A stretch of 46,025 bases of DNA from an uncultured Euryhalocaulis sp. (GCA_913055605.1 CAJXKJ010000023.1:1-46025); one strand, 5' to 3'. Shown: positions 24,808 to 34,049, counted from the first letter of the stretch. Notes: a model not told the origin generated them from the letters alone. Made by a program: numbers and translations.

Positions 24808-27183
24808 CTAACCCCGGAGCGTGGCGCCGGTCGCCTTTTCCACCGCGGCGACGATTTTTTTGGAGAGGCCTTCGAGCTCAGCCTCGGTGAGGGCCTTGCC
24901 CTGGGGCTGGATGCGGACGGCGATGGCGATGGAGGTCTTGCCCTGCGGCAGGCCCTCGCCCTCATAGAGGTCGAAGACCGTGACGCTGTCGATCAGCGCC
25001 TTGTCGGCGCCGGCGGCGGCGCGGACAAGGGTTTCGGCCGGGGTCTCCGCATCCTTGATGAAGGCGAAGTCGCGCACGACCGGGGTCTGGTCGGCTTTGG
25101 CGAGGGACGGCCTGGTCTTGGCCGGCTTGCGCTTGGAGGGCGGGATCTTGTCGAGGAAGACCTCGAAGGCCAGGACCGGGCCGTCCACGTCCAGATCGCG
25201 CAGCACGCCCGGATGGATTTCGCCGAAGCGGGCGAGCGGGTTCATGCCGAGATTGAGCGAGCCGGAGCGGCCCGGATGCCACCAGAAGGGGGCGTCGGGC
25301 GCGGTCTGCAGGCTGTTCACGGGCGCGCCCGCGGCCTCCAGCGCCAGCAGGGCGGCGGCCTTCATGTCGAACACGTCGGGCGAGCCGCCGCCGCGCCAGG
25401 CGCGCACGGCCTCGCCCCGCACCGCGCCGGCGGCGATTGCGTGCTGGCCGCCCTCGCCCGGCGCGGTCCAGCCGGGGCCAACCTCGAACAGGCGGGCGTG
25501 CGGGGCGCCGCGGTCGGCGTTCCATTGCAGCGCCGGGATCAGATGGGCGAGCGGCGTCGGGCGCATGGTGGACAGTTCGCTGGACACCGGATTGGCGACA
25601 TCCAGCCCGTCCTCCCCGCCCAGCAGGGCGGCGGTTTCGGACTTGCAGAAGGACCAGGTGACCGCCTCCAGCCAGCCGTCGGCGGCGAGCGCCCGACGGG
25701 CGCGGCGGGCGCGCTCGGCCGGTTCGGAATAGATCGGGGCCAGCCGCTCCTCGCGCGCCAGCGGCACGGCCTGCAGCGCGTCGAAGCCCTCGATGCGGGC
25801 GATCTCCTCCACCAGATCGGCGGACTGGACGATGTCGCGCCGCCAGGTCGGGGGCTGGACCGCGACATGCTCGCCGGAGCCGGCGGCGCTGCAGCCCAGA
25901 TGATGCAGGATGTCGAGGATGCGCTTTTCGGAAATCTCCAGCCCGGTCAGGCGGCGCACCTCGTGCAGGTGGAAATCGACCGGGGCGGGGCCGTCCGGAA
26001 TTTCCCCGGCCTGCACGACGTGGCTGGCTTCGCCGCCGCAAAACTCAATCACCATGGCGGTGGCGAGCTCCATCCCGTCGACCAGAAAGCCGGTGTCCAC
26101 GCCGCGCTCGAACCGGTAGCGGGCGTCGGAGACGATGCCCGTGCGCCGGCCCGTGCGGGCGGTGCGGTTGGGATCGAAATACGCGCACTCGATAAAGACG
26201 TCCGTCGTCCCGTCGGTGCAGCCGGTGTCTTCGCCGCCCATGACGCCGCCGAGGCCGACCGGGCCAGACTCGTCGGCAATGACGCACATGTCGGAATCGA
26301 GCGCATAGGATTTGCCGTCCAGCGCCAGCAGGGTTTCGCCGTCGCGGCCGAGGCGGGCGACAATGTTTCCCTTCAGCTTCGCCGCGTCGAAGACGTGCAG
26401 CGGGCGGGCGCGGTCGTAGGACAGATAATTGGTGATATCGACCAGCGCGTTGATCGGACGCAGGCCGATGGCGCGCAGCCGCTTCTGCAGCCAGTCCGGC
26501 GACGGGCCATTCTTCACCCCGCGCACATAGCGGCCCAGGAAGACCGGGCAGGCGTCCGGCGCGTCGATCGTGACGCCGACCGGCGAGTCGTAATGGCCCG
26601 CGACGGCGTTCAGCGTGTCGGTGAACAGCTCCCCCGCCCCGGCGGCGGCCAGATCCCGCGCGATGCCGCGCACGCCCAGCCAGTCCGGACGGTTCGGCGT
26701 GACCTCGAAATCGATGACCGGATCGGCGGAAAGCGCCTCCACAGCCGGGGTTCCGACCGCCGGATCGCCGGACAGTTCGATGATGCCGTCATGGTCGTCG
26801 CCGAGCTCCAGCTCCTTCGCCGAACACATCATGCCGGCGGATTCGACGCCGCGGATCTTGGCCTGTTTCAGCGTGACGTCGATGCCGGGCACATAGGCGC
26901 CGACCGGGGCGTAGACGACGCTGATGCCCGCGCGCGCGTTCGGGGCGCCGCAGACGATCTGTTTCGTCCCGTCCTTCGTTTCAACCGTGCAGACCTGGAG
27001 CCGGTCGGCGTCCGGATGCGGGTTGGCCGCCAGCACTTTCGCGACGGAGAAGGCCGACAGGCTCTGCGCCGGATCGCGGACGTCCTCCACCTCCAGCCCC
27101 GCCATGGTCATGACCTCCGCGATTTCCGCGGCGGACTTGCCGGTCTTTAGATGGTCCTTCAGCCAGGACAGGGTGAATTTCAT
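24808..27183 (-). CDS. pheT: Phenylalanine-tRNA ligase subunit beta
   Basis: A 791-residue beta subunit of the heterotetrameric phenylalanyl-tRNA synthetase. In order it shows the tRNA-binding OB domain (about 40-150, ANPHPDADRLQVC and GMMCSAKELEL), B1/B3-B4 editing domains (INALVDITNYLSYDRARPLHVFDA, RYRFERGVDTGF), the B5 DNA-binding-like domain, the synthetase-like core and the C-terminal anticodon-binding FDX-ACB domain (FAFIKDAETPAETLVRAAA, ALTEAELEGL). The ATG at 27183 (MKFTLSWLKDHL) is the family start; the frame opens earlier at 27273 without support. In most bacteria pheT follows pheS directly; here a membrane-anchored gene lies between them. Confidence 0.97.
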   Translation of the reverse strand: MKFTLSWLKDHLKTGKSAAEIAEVMTMAGLEVEDVRDPAQSLSAFSVAKVLAANPHPDADRLQVCTVETKDGTKQIVCGAPNARAGISVVYAPVGAYVPGIDVTLKQAKIRGVESAGMMCSAKELELGDDHDGIIELSGDPAVGTPAVEALSADPVIDFEVTPNRPDWLGVRGIARDLAAAGAGELFTDTLNAVAGHYDSPVGVTIDAPDACPVFLGRYVRGVKNGPSPDWLQKRLRAIGLRPINALVDITNYLSYDRARPLHVFDAAKLKGNIVARLGRDGETLLALDGKSYALDSDMCVIADESGPVGLGGVMGGEDTGCTDGTTDVFIECAYFDPNRTARTGRRTGIVSDARYRFERGVDTGFLVDGMELATAMVIEFCGGEASHVVQAGEIPDGPAPVDFHLHEVRRLTGLEISEKRILDILHHLGCSAAGSGEHVAVQPPTWRRDIVQSADLVEEIARIEGFDALQAVPLAREERLAPIYSEPAERARRARRALAADGWLEAVTWSFCKSETAALLGGEDGLDVANPVSSELSTMRPTPLAHLIPALQWNADRGAPHARLFEVGPGWTAPGEGGQHAIAAGAVRGEAVRAWRGGGSPDVFDMKAAALLALEAAGAPVNSLQTAPDAPFWWHPGRSGSLNLGMNPLARFGEIHPGVLRDLDVDGPVLAFEVFLDKIPPSKRKPAKTRPSLAKADQTPVVRDFAFIKDAETPAETLVRAAAGADKALIDSVTVFDLYEGEGLPQGKTSIAIAVRIQPQGKALTEAELEGLSKKIVAAVEKATGATLRG

Positions 27184-27214
27184 CGGTGCGTTTCCGGTTG
27201 GGTTCGCATGGCGC

Positions 27215-27766
27215 CTAGAAGTCGCCTTCCGGGACGCCATCGCAGGAATCGGTCTCCTGCGGGCGGCCCACATCGGTGTTGGAGATCCAGCATTCGTTCA
27301 GGGTGGAGCAATAGCAGGCCTCCACCTTCCATTTCAGCGACTCCGCCGCGACGATTTCCGCCAGATCGGCCGGCGCGCCGGTTTCCGGATATTGCAGGCG
27401 CAGGAAATCGAAGCTTTCGCCGGGGGCGACCACGCGGCCGGCCAGCGTGTCGTAGGACATCATGAACGGCCCGGGCCAGTGGGCGGCGAGTTCCTGCCGC
27501 GTTGCGACGGGCACGCCGTCATAGGTGACGTGCACCCGCTCCACCAAAGCCGGGCCGACGCCGGCGTTGCGCGCACGCACGCCGACGGCAATCCCGTCGC
27601 CGGTTTCCGTAAAGCCGTTGATCTGCATCGCCGGCCAGATCGCGGCCTTTACCTCCGTCCGGGCGATGCGCGCCTGGTCCCAGGCCACGAACAGCGCGGC
27701 GGTCGACACGATCGTCGCGGCGATGGCGGCGAAGGTTTCGACCCGGATTTTCGGCAGCCGCGACAT
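27215..27766 (-). CDS. Membrane-anchored protein of unknown function between pheS and pheT
   Basis: A 183-residue protein I do not recognise. One N-terminal membrane segment (about 10-29, ETFAAIAATIVSTAALFVAW) is followed by a charged helix (DQARIARTEVKAA), the phrase IWPAMQI, and a beta-rich domain containing VRARNAGVGPALVERV. The C-terminal end has four cysteines (CYCSTLNEC and a later C) that could bond or bind metal. The plan resembles that of the larger unknown at 34495-35400. Codon usage and GC match the neighbours. It begins 4 bp after pheS and ends 31 bp before pheT, so it must be cotranscribed with them. Any link to tRNA charging is unlikely; it is probably an insertion tolerated in the operon. 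Confidence 0.75.
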   Translation of the reverse strand: MSRLPKIRVETFAAIAATIVSTAALFVAWDQARIARTEVKAAIWPAMQINGFTETGDGIAVGVRARNAGVGPALVERVHVTYDGVPVATRQELAAHWPGPFMMSYDTLAGRVVAPGESFDFLRLQYPETGAPADLAEIVAAESLKWKVEACYCSTLNECWISNTDVGRPQETDSCDGVPEGDF

Positions 27767-27770
27767 GCGG

Positions 27771-28841
27771 CTAGCTCAGGCCCGTGGCGAGGTTCGGCAT
27801 GGACAGCGCCGGGAAACCGTAATGCGACAGCCAGCGGGCGTCGGCGGCGAAGAAATCGCGCAGATCGGGCATGCCGTATTTCAGCATCGCCAGGCGGTCG
27901 ATCCCGAAGCCGAAGGCGAAGCCCTGATACTCGTCCGGGTCCAGGCCGCAATTGCGGATGACGTTGGGGTGGACCATGCCGCAGCCCACGACCTCCATCC
28001 ATTTGTCGCCCTGGCCGATGCGGATCTCGTCGCCGACGCGCTCGTAGCGCACGTCCATCTCGGCGCTGGGCTCGGTGAAGGGGAAATGGTGGGGGCGGAA
28101 GCGGACCTCGACCTCCCGCTCGAAATAGGCGGCGACGAACTCCATCAGGCAGCCCTTGAGGTGGCCCATATGGGTCCCCTTGTCGATCACCAGGCCCTCG
28201 GTCTGGTGGAACATCGGGGTGTGCGTCTGATCGGAATCGTTCCGGTAGGTCCGGCCCTGCGCGATGATGCGGATCGGCGGCTTCTGGCCCAGCATGGTGC
28301 GGATCTGGACCGGCGAGGTGTGGGTGCGCAGCACCGCCGGGGCGCCGTCCAGCTCCGCCTTCATGAAGAAGGTGTCGTGGGCGTCGCGCGCGGGATGGCC
28401 GGGCGGGAAGTTCAGCGCGGTGAAATTGTTGAAGTCGGTCTCGATGTCCGGGCCGTCGGCGACGACGAAGCCCATATCGGCGAAGATGGCGCCCATCTCC
28501 TCCATCACCTGGGTGACGGGGTGGATCGCGCCCCGGGGGCGGGGGGCGGCCGGCAGGGTGACGTCCACCCGCTCGGTCGCCAGGCGGGCCTCCAGCTCCG
28601 CGGCCTCAAGCTGCGCTTTTTTCGCGGCGATGGCGGCGTCCAGCGCGTCGCGCAGGGCGTTCAGGGCCGGGCCGGCGGTCTTGCGCTCTTCCGGGCTCAT
28701 CTGGCCCAGCTCGCGCATTTTCAGCGAGACCTCGCCTTTTTTCCCGAGGGCGGCGACGCGGACCTCGTCCAGCGCGCGCAAATCCTGGGCGGCGGCGATG
28801 CGCGCCTCGATATCCGATTGAAGGGCGGAGAGATCCTGCAT
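27771..28841 (-). CDS. pheS: Phenylalanine-tRNA ligase subunit alpha
   Basis: A 356-residue catalytic subunit that attaches phenylalanine to tRNA-Phe. An N-terminal coiled-coil (about 1-85) recognises tRNA, and the class II aminoacyl-tRNA synthetase core follows. Motif 2 is present as [12 protein letters not shown] and [18 protein letters not shown], and motif 3 as [14 protein letters not shown]. The phenylalanine-pocket phrase GCGMVHPNV is intact. The start at 28841 ([15 protein letters not shown]) gives the normal length; the open frame to 28967 does not. It is the first gene of a pheS-unknown-pheT unit, with rplT 164 bp upstream on the same strand. Confidence 0.97.
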   Translation of the reverse strand: MQDLSALQSDIEARIAAAQDLRALDEVRVAALGKKGEVSLKMRELGQMSPEERKTAGPALNALRDALDAAIAAKKAQLEAAELEARLATERVDVTLPAAPRPRGAIHPVTQVMEEMGAIFADMGFVVADGPDIETDFNNFTALNFPPGHPARDAHDTFFMKAELDGAPAVLRTHTSPVQIRTMLGQKPPIRIIAQGRTYRNDSDQTHTPMFHQTEGLVIDKGTHMGHLKGCLMEFVAAYFEREVEVRFRPHHFPFTEPSAEMDVRYERVGDEIRIGQGDKWMEVVGCGMVHPNVIRNCGLDPDEYQGFAFGFGIDRLAMLKYGMPDLRDFFAADARWLSHYGFPALSMPNLATGLS

Positions 28842-28936
28842 GGGGCGTCCGGAACGGTCAGATGGGCGGGCCGGTCTAACGCGATAATGGCCGCCAGAAA
28901 AGCCGGAGACCGAAAGCCGCCGGCCGAAAGCAGAAA

Positions 28937-28961
28937 GGGCGGCCGCATGTGCGGGCCGCCC
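28937..28961 (-). terminator. Possible terminator or attenuator between rplT and pheS
   Basis: GGGCGGCC (28937-28944) and GGCCGCCC (28954-28961) form a perfect 8-bp GC stem. On the minus strand it is followed by only TTTCTGCTTTC, so termination may be partial. It could set the ratio between ribosomal-protein and pheST transcripts. Confidence 0.45.
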
Positions 28962-29005
28962 CTTCAAAACGTTCAGCCGTGCGGCGGAGCCTTAGCCCAG
29001 CGCAG

Positions 29006-29362
29006 TCAGCCCAGCGCAGCCTTGGCCTGTTCGGCCAGGGCGGTGAAGCCGGCCGGCTCGGTCGCGGCGAGGTCCGCCAGCGCCTTGCGGTCGATTTCGA
29101 TGCCGGCCTTGTTCAGGCCGTTGATCATCTGGCCGTAGGTCAGGCCGTTCTGGCGCGCGGCGGCGTTGATGCGCACGATCCAGAGACGGCGGAAATTCCG
29201 CTTGCGCGCGCGGCGGTCGCGATAGGCGAACTTCGAGGCGCGGTCGACCGCCGCGGTGGCGGTGCGGATGGTGTTCTTGCGGCGGCCGTAATAGCCCTTG
29301 GCCGCTTTAAGGATTTTCTTGCGGCGGGCGTTTTTCGCCGGGCCGGAGGATACTCGGGACAT
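29006..29362 (-). CDS. rplT: 50S ribosomal protein L20
   Basis: A 118-residue L20, an early assembly protein of the large subunit that binds 23S rRNA. The basic N-terminal half ([18 protein letters not shown], about 13-30) and the globular C-terminal half ([20 protein letters not shown]) match the family closely. L20 often represses its own operon by binding mRNA; no leader structure of that kind was resolved here. An AGGAG site lies upstream of the ATG at 29362. The order infC-rpmI-rplT is the standard bacterial arrangement and is kept. Confidence 0.97.
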   Translation of the reverse strand: MSRVSSGPAKNARRKKILKAAKGYYGRRKNTIRTATAAVDRASKFAYRDRRARKRNFRRLWIVRINAAARQNGLTYGQMINGLNKAGIEIDRKALADLAATEPAGFTALAEQAKAALG

Positions 29363-29409
29363 TCTTGGCGCTCCTGGAAAGGGTGCTTCGTCTCAGCCGG
29401 GAACCGCGA

Positions 29410-29610
29410 TCAGCGGTTATACGGCATGAATTTCTTCACGATCTTGGCGTCGGCCGCGGCCAGCACTTCAGTTCCGCGCTTGTCGCGGATCTGCTTGGGC
29501 GTGCGTTTGATCATGCCGTGGCGTTTGCCGGCCTGGGCGGCTTTCACCTTCCCGGTCGCCGTGAATTTGAAGCGCTTTTTCGCGCCGGACTTGGTCTTCA
29601 TCTTCGGCAT
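29410..29610 (-). CDS. rpmI: 50S ribosomal protein L35
   Basis: A 66-residue L35, a small basic large-subunit protein. The sequence opens [15 protein letters not shown] and contains the family phrase [22 protein letters not shown]. The ATG at 29610 has an AGGAGA ribosome site about eight bases upstream. It lies between infC (upstream, 214 bp) and rplT (downstream, 47 bp) on the same strand, the usual arrangement. Confidence 0.97.
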   Translation of the reverse strand: MPKMKTKSGAKKRFKFTATGKVKAAQAGKRHGMIKRTPKQIRDKRGTEVLAAADAKIVKKFMPYNR

Positions 29611-29765
29611 TTTCGCGTCTCCTGTTGGGATCCGGCCATGGGCCGTCCCGGTGCGTTATCGGCGTGCGGGCAATGCCGTTTTCGGCCCGCTGCGCCCTCA
29701 ATTCCTTGCGGAAGCGCGCGGTTATACGCGGAAAATGCGCGATTTCAAGCCGGAGGGGTGAGTCC

Positions 29766-29801
29766 GGAAGGCCCTTGGGAAGGTCCTTGGGAAGGCCCGG
29801 G
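29766..29801. repeat. Three tandem 12-bp repeats between infC and rpmI
   Basis: The units GGAAGGCCCTTG (29766-29777), GGAAGGTCCTTG (29778-29789) and GGAAGGCCCGGG (29790-29801) follow head to tail, with one change in the second and two in the third. They lie within the 214-bp infC-rpmI spacer; copy number may vary between strains. Confidence 0.8.
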
Positions 29802-29824
29802 GGAGCGGGGGCGCAGGCGCCGCG

Positions 29825-30364
29825 TCAGCGCGGCGCCATCACCATGATCATCTGGCGGCCTTCGAGCTTGGGCTCGAACTCCACCTTGGCCATTTCGCCG
29901 AAATCTTCCTTGACCCGGTTGAGCAGGGTCATGCCGCGCTCCTGGTGCGCCATTTCGCGGCCGCGGAAGCGGATGGTGACCTTCACCTTGTCGCCTTCCT
30001 CGAAGAAGCGCGTCATCGCCTTTGTCTTCACTTCGTAATCGTGAATGTCGATGTTCGGACGCATTTTGATTTCCTTGACGTCCTGCGTCTTCTGCTTCTT
30101 CCGGGCCTCGGCCTTCTTTTTCTGCTCCTGGTATTTGAGCTTGCCGTAGTCGAGGATTTTCACGACGGGCGGATCGGCGTTCGGAGAGACCTCGACAAGG
30201 TCCAGCCCCGCTTCACGCGCGGCCTCAAGAGCAGACTCGATCGGCACTTCGCCTTGCTTTTCGCCAGTTTCGTCAATCAAGAGGACCCGGGCGTTCCGGA
30301 TATCCTCGTTGATGCGCGGGCCGCCTTTCTGGGGCGGGGTCGCGGGCAAGGGTCTGCGTGCGAT
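29825..30364 (-). CDS. infC: Translation initiation factor IF-3 (AUC start)
   Basis: A 179-residue IF-3, which binds the 30S subunit and rejects non-canonical start codons. The N-terminal domain contains [20 protein letters not shown] and the linker [19 protein letters not shown]; the C-terminal domain has [34 protein letters not shown] and [11 protein letters not shown]. No ATG fits. The best start is ATC at 30364-30362, with GGAG seven bases upstream, giving an [12 protein letters not shown] beginning like other alphaproteobacterial IF-3. The in-frame TTG at 30349 lacks a ribosome site. In E. coli infC uses AUU so IF-3 represses itself, and an AUC start would allow the same feedback. It heads the infC-rpmI-rplT unit. 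Confidence 0.93.
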   Translation of the reverse strand: MARRPLPATPPQKGGPRINEDIRNARVLLIDETGEKQGEVPIESALEAAREAGLDLVEVSPNADPPVVKILDYGKLKYQEQKKKAEARKKQKTQDVKEIKMRPNIDIHDYEVKTKAMTRFFEEGDKVKVTIRFRGREMAHQERGMTLLNRVKEDFGEMAKVEFEPKLEGRQMIMVMAPR

Positions 30365-30465
30365 AAGTCTTCTCCGTCTTCTGTTTCCGTTATGCCTGAA
30401 CGCCGCGGGACCGGGGCCGGTTCTGCCGCAGCGTTCGCCTTATATGACGCTGGAGATGCGCGCGA

Positions 30466-31437
30466 TCAAGCGCCCACGCGCTGGCCCTGGCGCCGGAACG
30501 CGCCGAGCGCCCGGGCCGACTGCATCACGTCGCCGATGCTGACGCGCGAGGCCGAGGGGGTCAGGGCGATCACAGAGCCCTCGCCCCGGGGGGCGCCTGT
30601 GGCGGGATCGGGATCGCCGGCGGCGAAGACGGTGATCTGGTCGGCCGCCGCGGCGGCGGTCAGATGCGCCACCGGGGCCAGGGCGGTGACGACCAGCCGG
30701 GATTTGCGGCTGAGCGCGGCCAGCTGCAGCAGATTGGTGCGGCCCAGATATTCCTTGGCCTGGGGCGCGGCGGCGCGCACGGCGTTGGCCACCGCCCGGT
30801 CGGAGACCGAGCCCAGCACAACCGGGCGCAGCCCCTGCTCCAGCAGCGCGGCGGCGAGGGCGGCCCATTCCTCCGGCTTGAAGGTCGGGGATTTCTCGCG
30901 CGCGGACGTGCAGGGCAGCAGCACGGCGTAATGGTCGTTCAGGCCGAAATAGGCCGGCTCCAGCGTGCGGGTGTTGCGGCCGACGGTGGAGAGCCAGGAC
31001 AGGTCCGGCAGCAGGCCGATGGGGCTGTTGAGCACGCCGGCCTCGATCAGCTGGCGCTCGATCCGGTCCATGGCGTGGATCGCCTCCCCCTCCGCCACGG
31101 CCGGCGGGCCGGACCAGAAGGACGGGCGGGGCTTCAGCCCGGACTGCAGGCGGCCGGTCATGGACGAGCCGCGGAAATCATAGACCGCCTGGAAGGTCAT
31201 GGCGCGCAGGCGGCGGATGACGACGCCGGCCTCCTTCCAGTTCTGGGGGTCGCCATCCGGATCGACGCGGTTGAAATAGGGCGAGGCCTCGAACAGCGGG
31301 GCGAGGAAGGGCGTCGACAGGCAGAGAATCTTCGCCTTGCGGTGGACGCGCCGGATCTCCCGCGCCGCCGCAAGCGACTGGGCCGCGCCAGACAGAGTCT
31401 TGGGCGGGATGAACAGGATCGAGTCCGCCACGCTCAT
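30466..31437 (-). CDS. Glycosyltransferase family 9 (heptosyltransferase-like)
   Basis: A 323-residue GT-B-fold protein with GT9 features: an N-terminal ILFIPPKTLSGAAQSLAAAREIRR (first Rossmann half), a central YAVLLPCTSAREKSPTFKPEEWAALAAAL nucleotide-sugar region and PVVLGS, and a late SRLVVTALAPVAHLTAAA segment equivalent to the GNDTGPMHLA loop. That loop is degenerate here (no GxxSGPxH), so donor specificity may differ. The family transfers heptose and related sugars to lipopolysaccharide core at the inner-membrane face. Its ATG overlaps the stop of the upstream GT4 gene by four bases (ATGA), so the two act in one pathway. Confidence 0.85.
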   Translation of the reverse strand: MSVADSILFIPPKTLSGAAQSLAAAREIRRVHRKAKILCLSTPFLAPLFEASPYFNRVDPDGDPQNWKEAGVVIRRLRAMTFQAVYDFRGSSMTGRLQSGLKPRPSFWSGPPAVAEGEAIHAMDRIERQLIEAGVLNSPIGLLPDLSWLSTVGRNTRTLEPAYFGLNDHYAVLLPCTSAREKSPTFKPEEWAALAAALLEQGLRPVVLGSVSDRAVANAVRAAAPQAKEYLGRTNLLQLAALSRKSRLVVTALAPVAHLTAAAAADQITVFAAGDPDPATGAPRGEGSVIALTPSASRVSIGDVMQSARALGAFRRQGQRVGA

Positions 31438-32555
31438 CGCAGCCCGAGAACCTCCTGGTAGACGCGCATGGTCGCATCTTGCAAAGCGCGGGCGGTATAT
31501 AAAGAGGCGATGCGTGTGCGGCCTGCAGCGCCCATCGCCGCTTTCTGTTCCGGCGACAGCGCCAGCGCCCGCCCGATGGCCGCCGACAGCTTGTCCGCGT
31601 CGCCCGGCGGGACCAGCCAGCCGGTGACCCCGTCGGCCACCACTTCCAGCGCCCCGCCATGGGCCGCGGCGATGACCGGAACGCCCATCGCCTGGGCCTC
31701 CGCCGCGGTGCGGCCGAACGCCTCCGGCAAGGTGGACGGGGCGAGCGCGAGGTCCGCGGCGGCGTAGGCCGCCGGCATGTCGGCGACATAGCCCGGGAAC
31801 AGGACGCGGGGGCCGAGGCCGAGCTCCGCGGCGATTTCCAGAATGGCGTCGCCGCCGTCGCCGTCCCCGGCGAAGACCAGATGGGCGTCGACGTCCAGCT
31901 CCGCCAGCGCGCGCAGCGCCACCTCATGGCCCTTCCAGAAGGTCAGGCGGGCGGGCAGCAGGATGATCGGCCGGTCGTCGCCCGGGGCGACGCCGAACGC
32001 CTCCCGCGCCGCGGCGATGCGGGCGGGGGTGACGATGTCCGGATCGAATTTGTCGAGATCGACGCCGCGCGGGATGACGCGGATGCGGTTCGGGTCGGCG
32101 TCGTGCCGTTCGATGATGCGGTCGCGCATATAGGACGAATTGGCGATCACCACGTCGCCGCGCGCCATGACGCCGTTATACCAGCGCTTCAGTTTCGACC
32201 GGCCGCTATAGGCGCCGTGATAGGTTGTGATGAAGGGCGCGCCGGCGGCGCGGGCGGCCCAGAGCGCGCTCCAGGCCGGGGCGCGGGAGCGGGCGTGGAC
32301 GATGTCCACCCCCTCCTCGTCGATCAGGCGGCGGATGCGGCGCGAATTGGCCCAGAGCACAGCCGGATTCTTGGAGCGGACGGGCATCGGGACCAGGACG
32401 CCGCCGGCCGCGGCGAGCGCGCCTTCCAGCTCCCCGCCCTCGGAAACGACCAGCGCGCGCCAGCCGTTTGCCGACAGCGCCTCGGCCATCTCGATCGTGG
32501 TCCGCTCGGCCCCGCCGGCGTTGAGCGCGGGAATGACCTGTAAAACCGTCGCCAC
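31434..32555 (-). CDS. Glycosyltransferase family 4
   Basis: A 373-residue GT-B retaining glycosyltransferase. It has the N-terminal acceptor-domain phrase IPALNAGGAERTTIEMA, VDIVHARSRAPAWSALWAA in the middle, RVIPRGVDLDKFDPD at the domain junction, and the donor-binding second domain with LLPARLTFWKGHEVALRALA, then the E-x7-E signature PEAFGRTAAEAQAMGVPV. The product is probably lipopolysaccharide core or another surface glycan, together with the overlapping GT9 gene. The start at 32555 is normal for the family. It is divergent from the alpha/beta hydrolase gene with an 85-bp gap. Confidence 0.9.
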   Translation of the reverse strand: MATVLQVIPALNAGGAERTTIEMAEALSANGWRALVVSEGGELEGALAAAGGVLVPMPVRSKNPAVLWANSRRIRRLIDEEGVDIVHARSRAPAWSALWAARAAGAPFITTYHGAYSGRSKLKRWYNGVMARGDVVIANSSYMRDRIIERHDADPNRIRVIPRGVDLDKFDPDIVTPARIAAAREAFGVAPGDDRPIILLPARLTFWKGHEVALRALAELDVDAHLVFAGDGDGGDAILEIAAELGLGPRVLFPGYVADMPAAYAAADLALAPSTLPEAFGRTAAEAQAMGVPVIAAAHGGALEVVADGVTGWLVPPGDADKLSAAIGRALALSPEQKAAMGAAGRTRIASLYTARALQDATMRVYQEVLGLR

Positions 32556-32640
32556 TGGCGCCCCTTGAGCGTCGCCTCATTGCCCGCTTACATCCGTGTA
32601 GCGGGCCGATGGCCCGAGAACCAGCACTGGAGAATCCCCG

Positions 32641-33393
32641 ATGGGCGCCATGCAGCGCTGGACCGCACCGCACGGAAGCCGCATCGCCTATCGCGTCAAT
32701 AACGGACGCGGGCCGGGCGTGGTCTGGATGGGCGGGTTCCGGTCCGACATGGACGGCGGCAAGGCGAGCGCCCTGCACGCATGGGCCGAGGACCGGGGGG
32801 GCGCCTTTCTGCGCTTCGACTATTCGGGGCACGGCGCCTCCGACGGGCGGTTCGAGGACGGGTCGATCGGGGCCTGGACGCGCGACGCAGGCGCCGTGCT
32901 GAAGACGCTGACCAAGGGGCCGCAGATCGTCGTGGGATCGTCCATGGGCGGCTGGATCGCGCTGAACCTGGCGCGGCAAATGCCGGAGAAATTCGCGGCC
33001 CTGATCCTGGTCGCCCCGGCGCCGGACTTCACCGCGCGGCTGGAGGGCGAGATGGGCGAGTCGGCGCGCCGCGCCCTGACCGCCGAGGGGGTGTGGATGA
33101 TGCCGGCGGACGATCCGTCCTTCGGCCCGACGCCGATCAGCCGGGAATTCCTGTCCGAGGCGCGGGAGAATTTCCTGCTGACCGGGGGCAAGATTCCGGT
33201 GACCTGCCCGGTGCGCATCCTGCAGGGGATGAAGGACGAGCCGGTGCCGTGGCGCGGGTCGCTGGAGCTGGCCGAGGCGCTGGAGAGCCAGGATGTGGGC
33301 CTGAACCTGATCAAGGACGGCGACCATCGCCTGTCCCGCCCGCAGGACATCAAACGCATAATCGCGGCGGTGGCGGAATTTTGCGCGGACTGA
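32641..33393 (+). CDS. Alpha/beta hydrolase
   Basis: A 250-residue serine hydrolase of the alpha/beta fold. The catalytic triad is visible: nucleophile S101 in GSSMGG, the aspartate in GMKDEPVP and the histidine in DGDHRLS. The oxyanion region is WMGGFRSDM and FDYSGHGASDG is the strand-4 turn. The pattern resembles ABHD10-type thioesterase/esterases, but the substrate is open. The ATG at 32641 lies ten bases after GGAG; ATG at 32650 is an alternative. The next gene starts inside its last codons, so the two are coupled. Confidence 0.88.
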   Translation: MGAMQRWTAPHGSRIAYRVNNGRGPGVVWMGGFRSDMDGGKASALHAWAEDRGGAFLRFDYSGHGASDGRFEDGSIGAWTRDAGAVLKTLTKGPQIVVGSSMGGWIALNLARQMPEKFAALILVAPAPDFTARLEGEMGESARRALTAEGVWMMPADDPSFGPTPISREFLSEARENFLLTGGKIPVTCPVRILQGMKDEPVPWRGSLELAEALESQDVGLNLIKDGDHRLSRPQDIKRIIAAVAEFCAD

Positions 33394-34049
33394 GCCCGAT
33401 CCTTGCCGCGGCGCTGCTGCTGGCCATCCCTGCGGCTTCGGCCTGGGCGCAGGGCGATCCCGGGCGCTACGCCGAATGTCTGGCGCAGGACATGAGCACC
33501 GAGGAGGCTGCGCTGGCCGCCTATCAGTCCGCGCTGGACTGGCAGGCCGCGGGCGGCGGGGCGGAGGCCAAGCATTGCGCGGCCATCGCGACGCTGCGCC
33601 TGGGCTATGAGGAAGAGGCTGCGGCGCGGCTGATGGACCTCGCCGAGACCGAGCGGTTTTCGGCGCCGGAGCTGCGCGGGGAGCTGTTGCGGCAGGCGGC
33701 GTCCGCCTGGCTGCTGGCCGGGATCCTGGACGAGGCGGAAGAGACCGCGACCAATGCGGTGAACGCCGCGCCCGGATACGACACCGCGATGCTGCGCGCG
33801 CGGGTGCGCATGGAGACGCGGGATTACGCGGGCGCGGAGACCGATCTGGGCGGGGCGCTGGCCGAGCGGCCGGGCGATGTGGACGCGCTGATCCTGCGCA
33901 CGCACGCGCATCTGGGCCAGGGCGAGCTGACCGCCGCGCTGAACGACGCGCAGGCGGCGGTGGAGGCGGACCCGCAGAGCGTGGACGCGCGGCTGGCGCT
34001 GGGCGATGCGCGTGAGGCGATACGGACGGTCAGCAGCGCGCCGGACTGA
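33381..34049 (+). CDS. Exported TPR-repeat protein
   Basis: A 222-residue protein with a signal peptide (about 1-23, LSPILAAALLLAIPAASAWA, cleavage near AQG) followed by helical TPR-like repeats from about 45 to the end (AATNAVNAAPGYDTAMLRAR-like unit, then YAGAETDLGGALAERPGDVDA and LTAALNDAQAAVEADPQSVDARLAL). It is probably a periplasmic scaffold; partners are unknown. No ATG precedes the signal peptide; TTG at 33381 is the best start and lies 10 bp inside the hydrolase gene, implying translational coupling. The long frame upstream (from 32781) is the shadow of that hydrolase. It converges with the TfoX-N gene 5 bp away. Confidence 0.75.
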   Translation: MRGLSPILAAALLLAIPAASAWAQGDPGRYAECLAQDMSTEEAALAAYQSALDWQAAGGGAEAKHCAAIATLRLGYEEEAAARLMDLAETERFSAPELRGELLRQAASAWLLAGILDEAEETATNAVNAAPGYDTAMLRARVRMETRDYAGAETDLGGALAERPGDVDALILRTHAHLGQGELTAALNDAQAAVEADPQSVDARLALGDAREAIRTVSSAPD

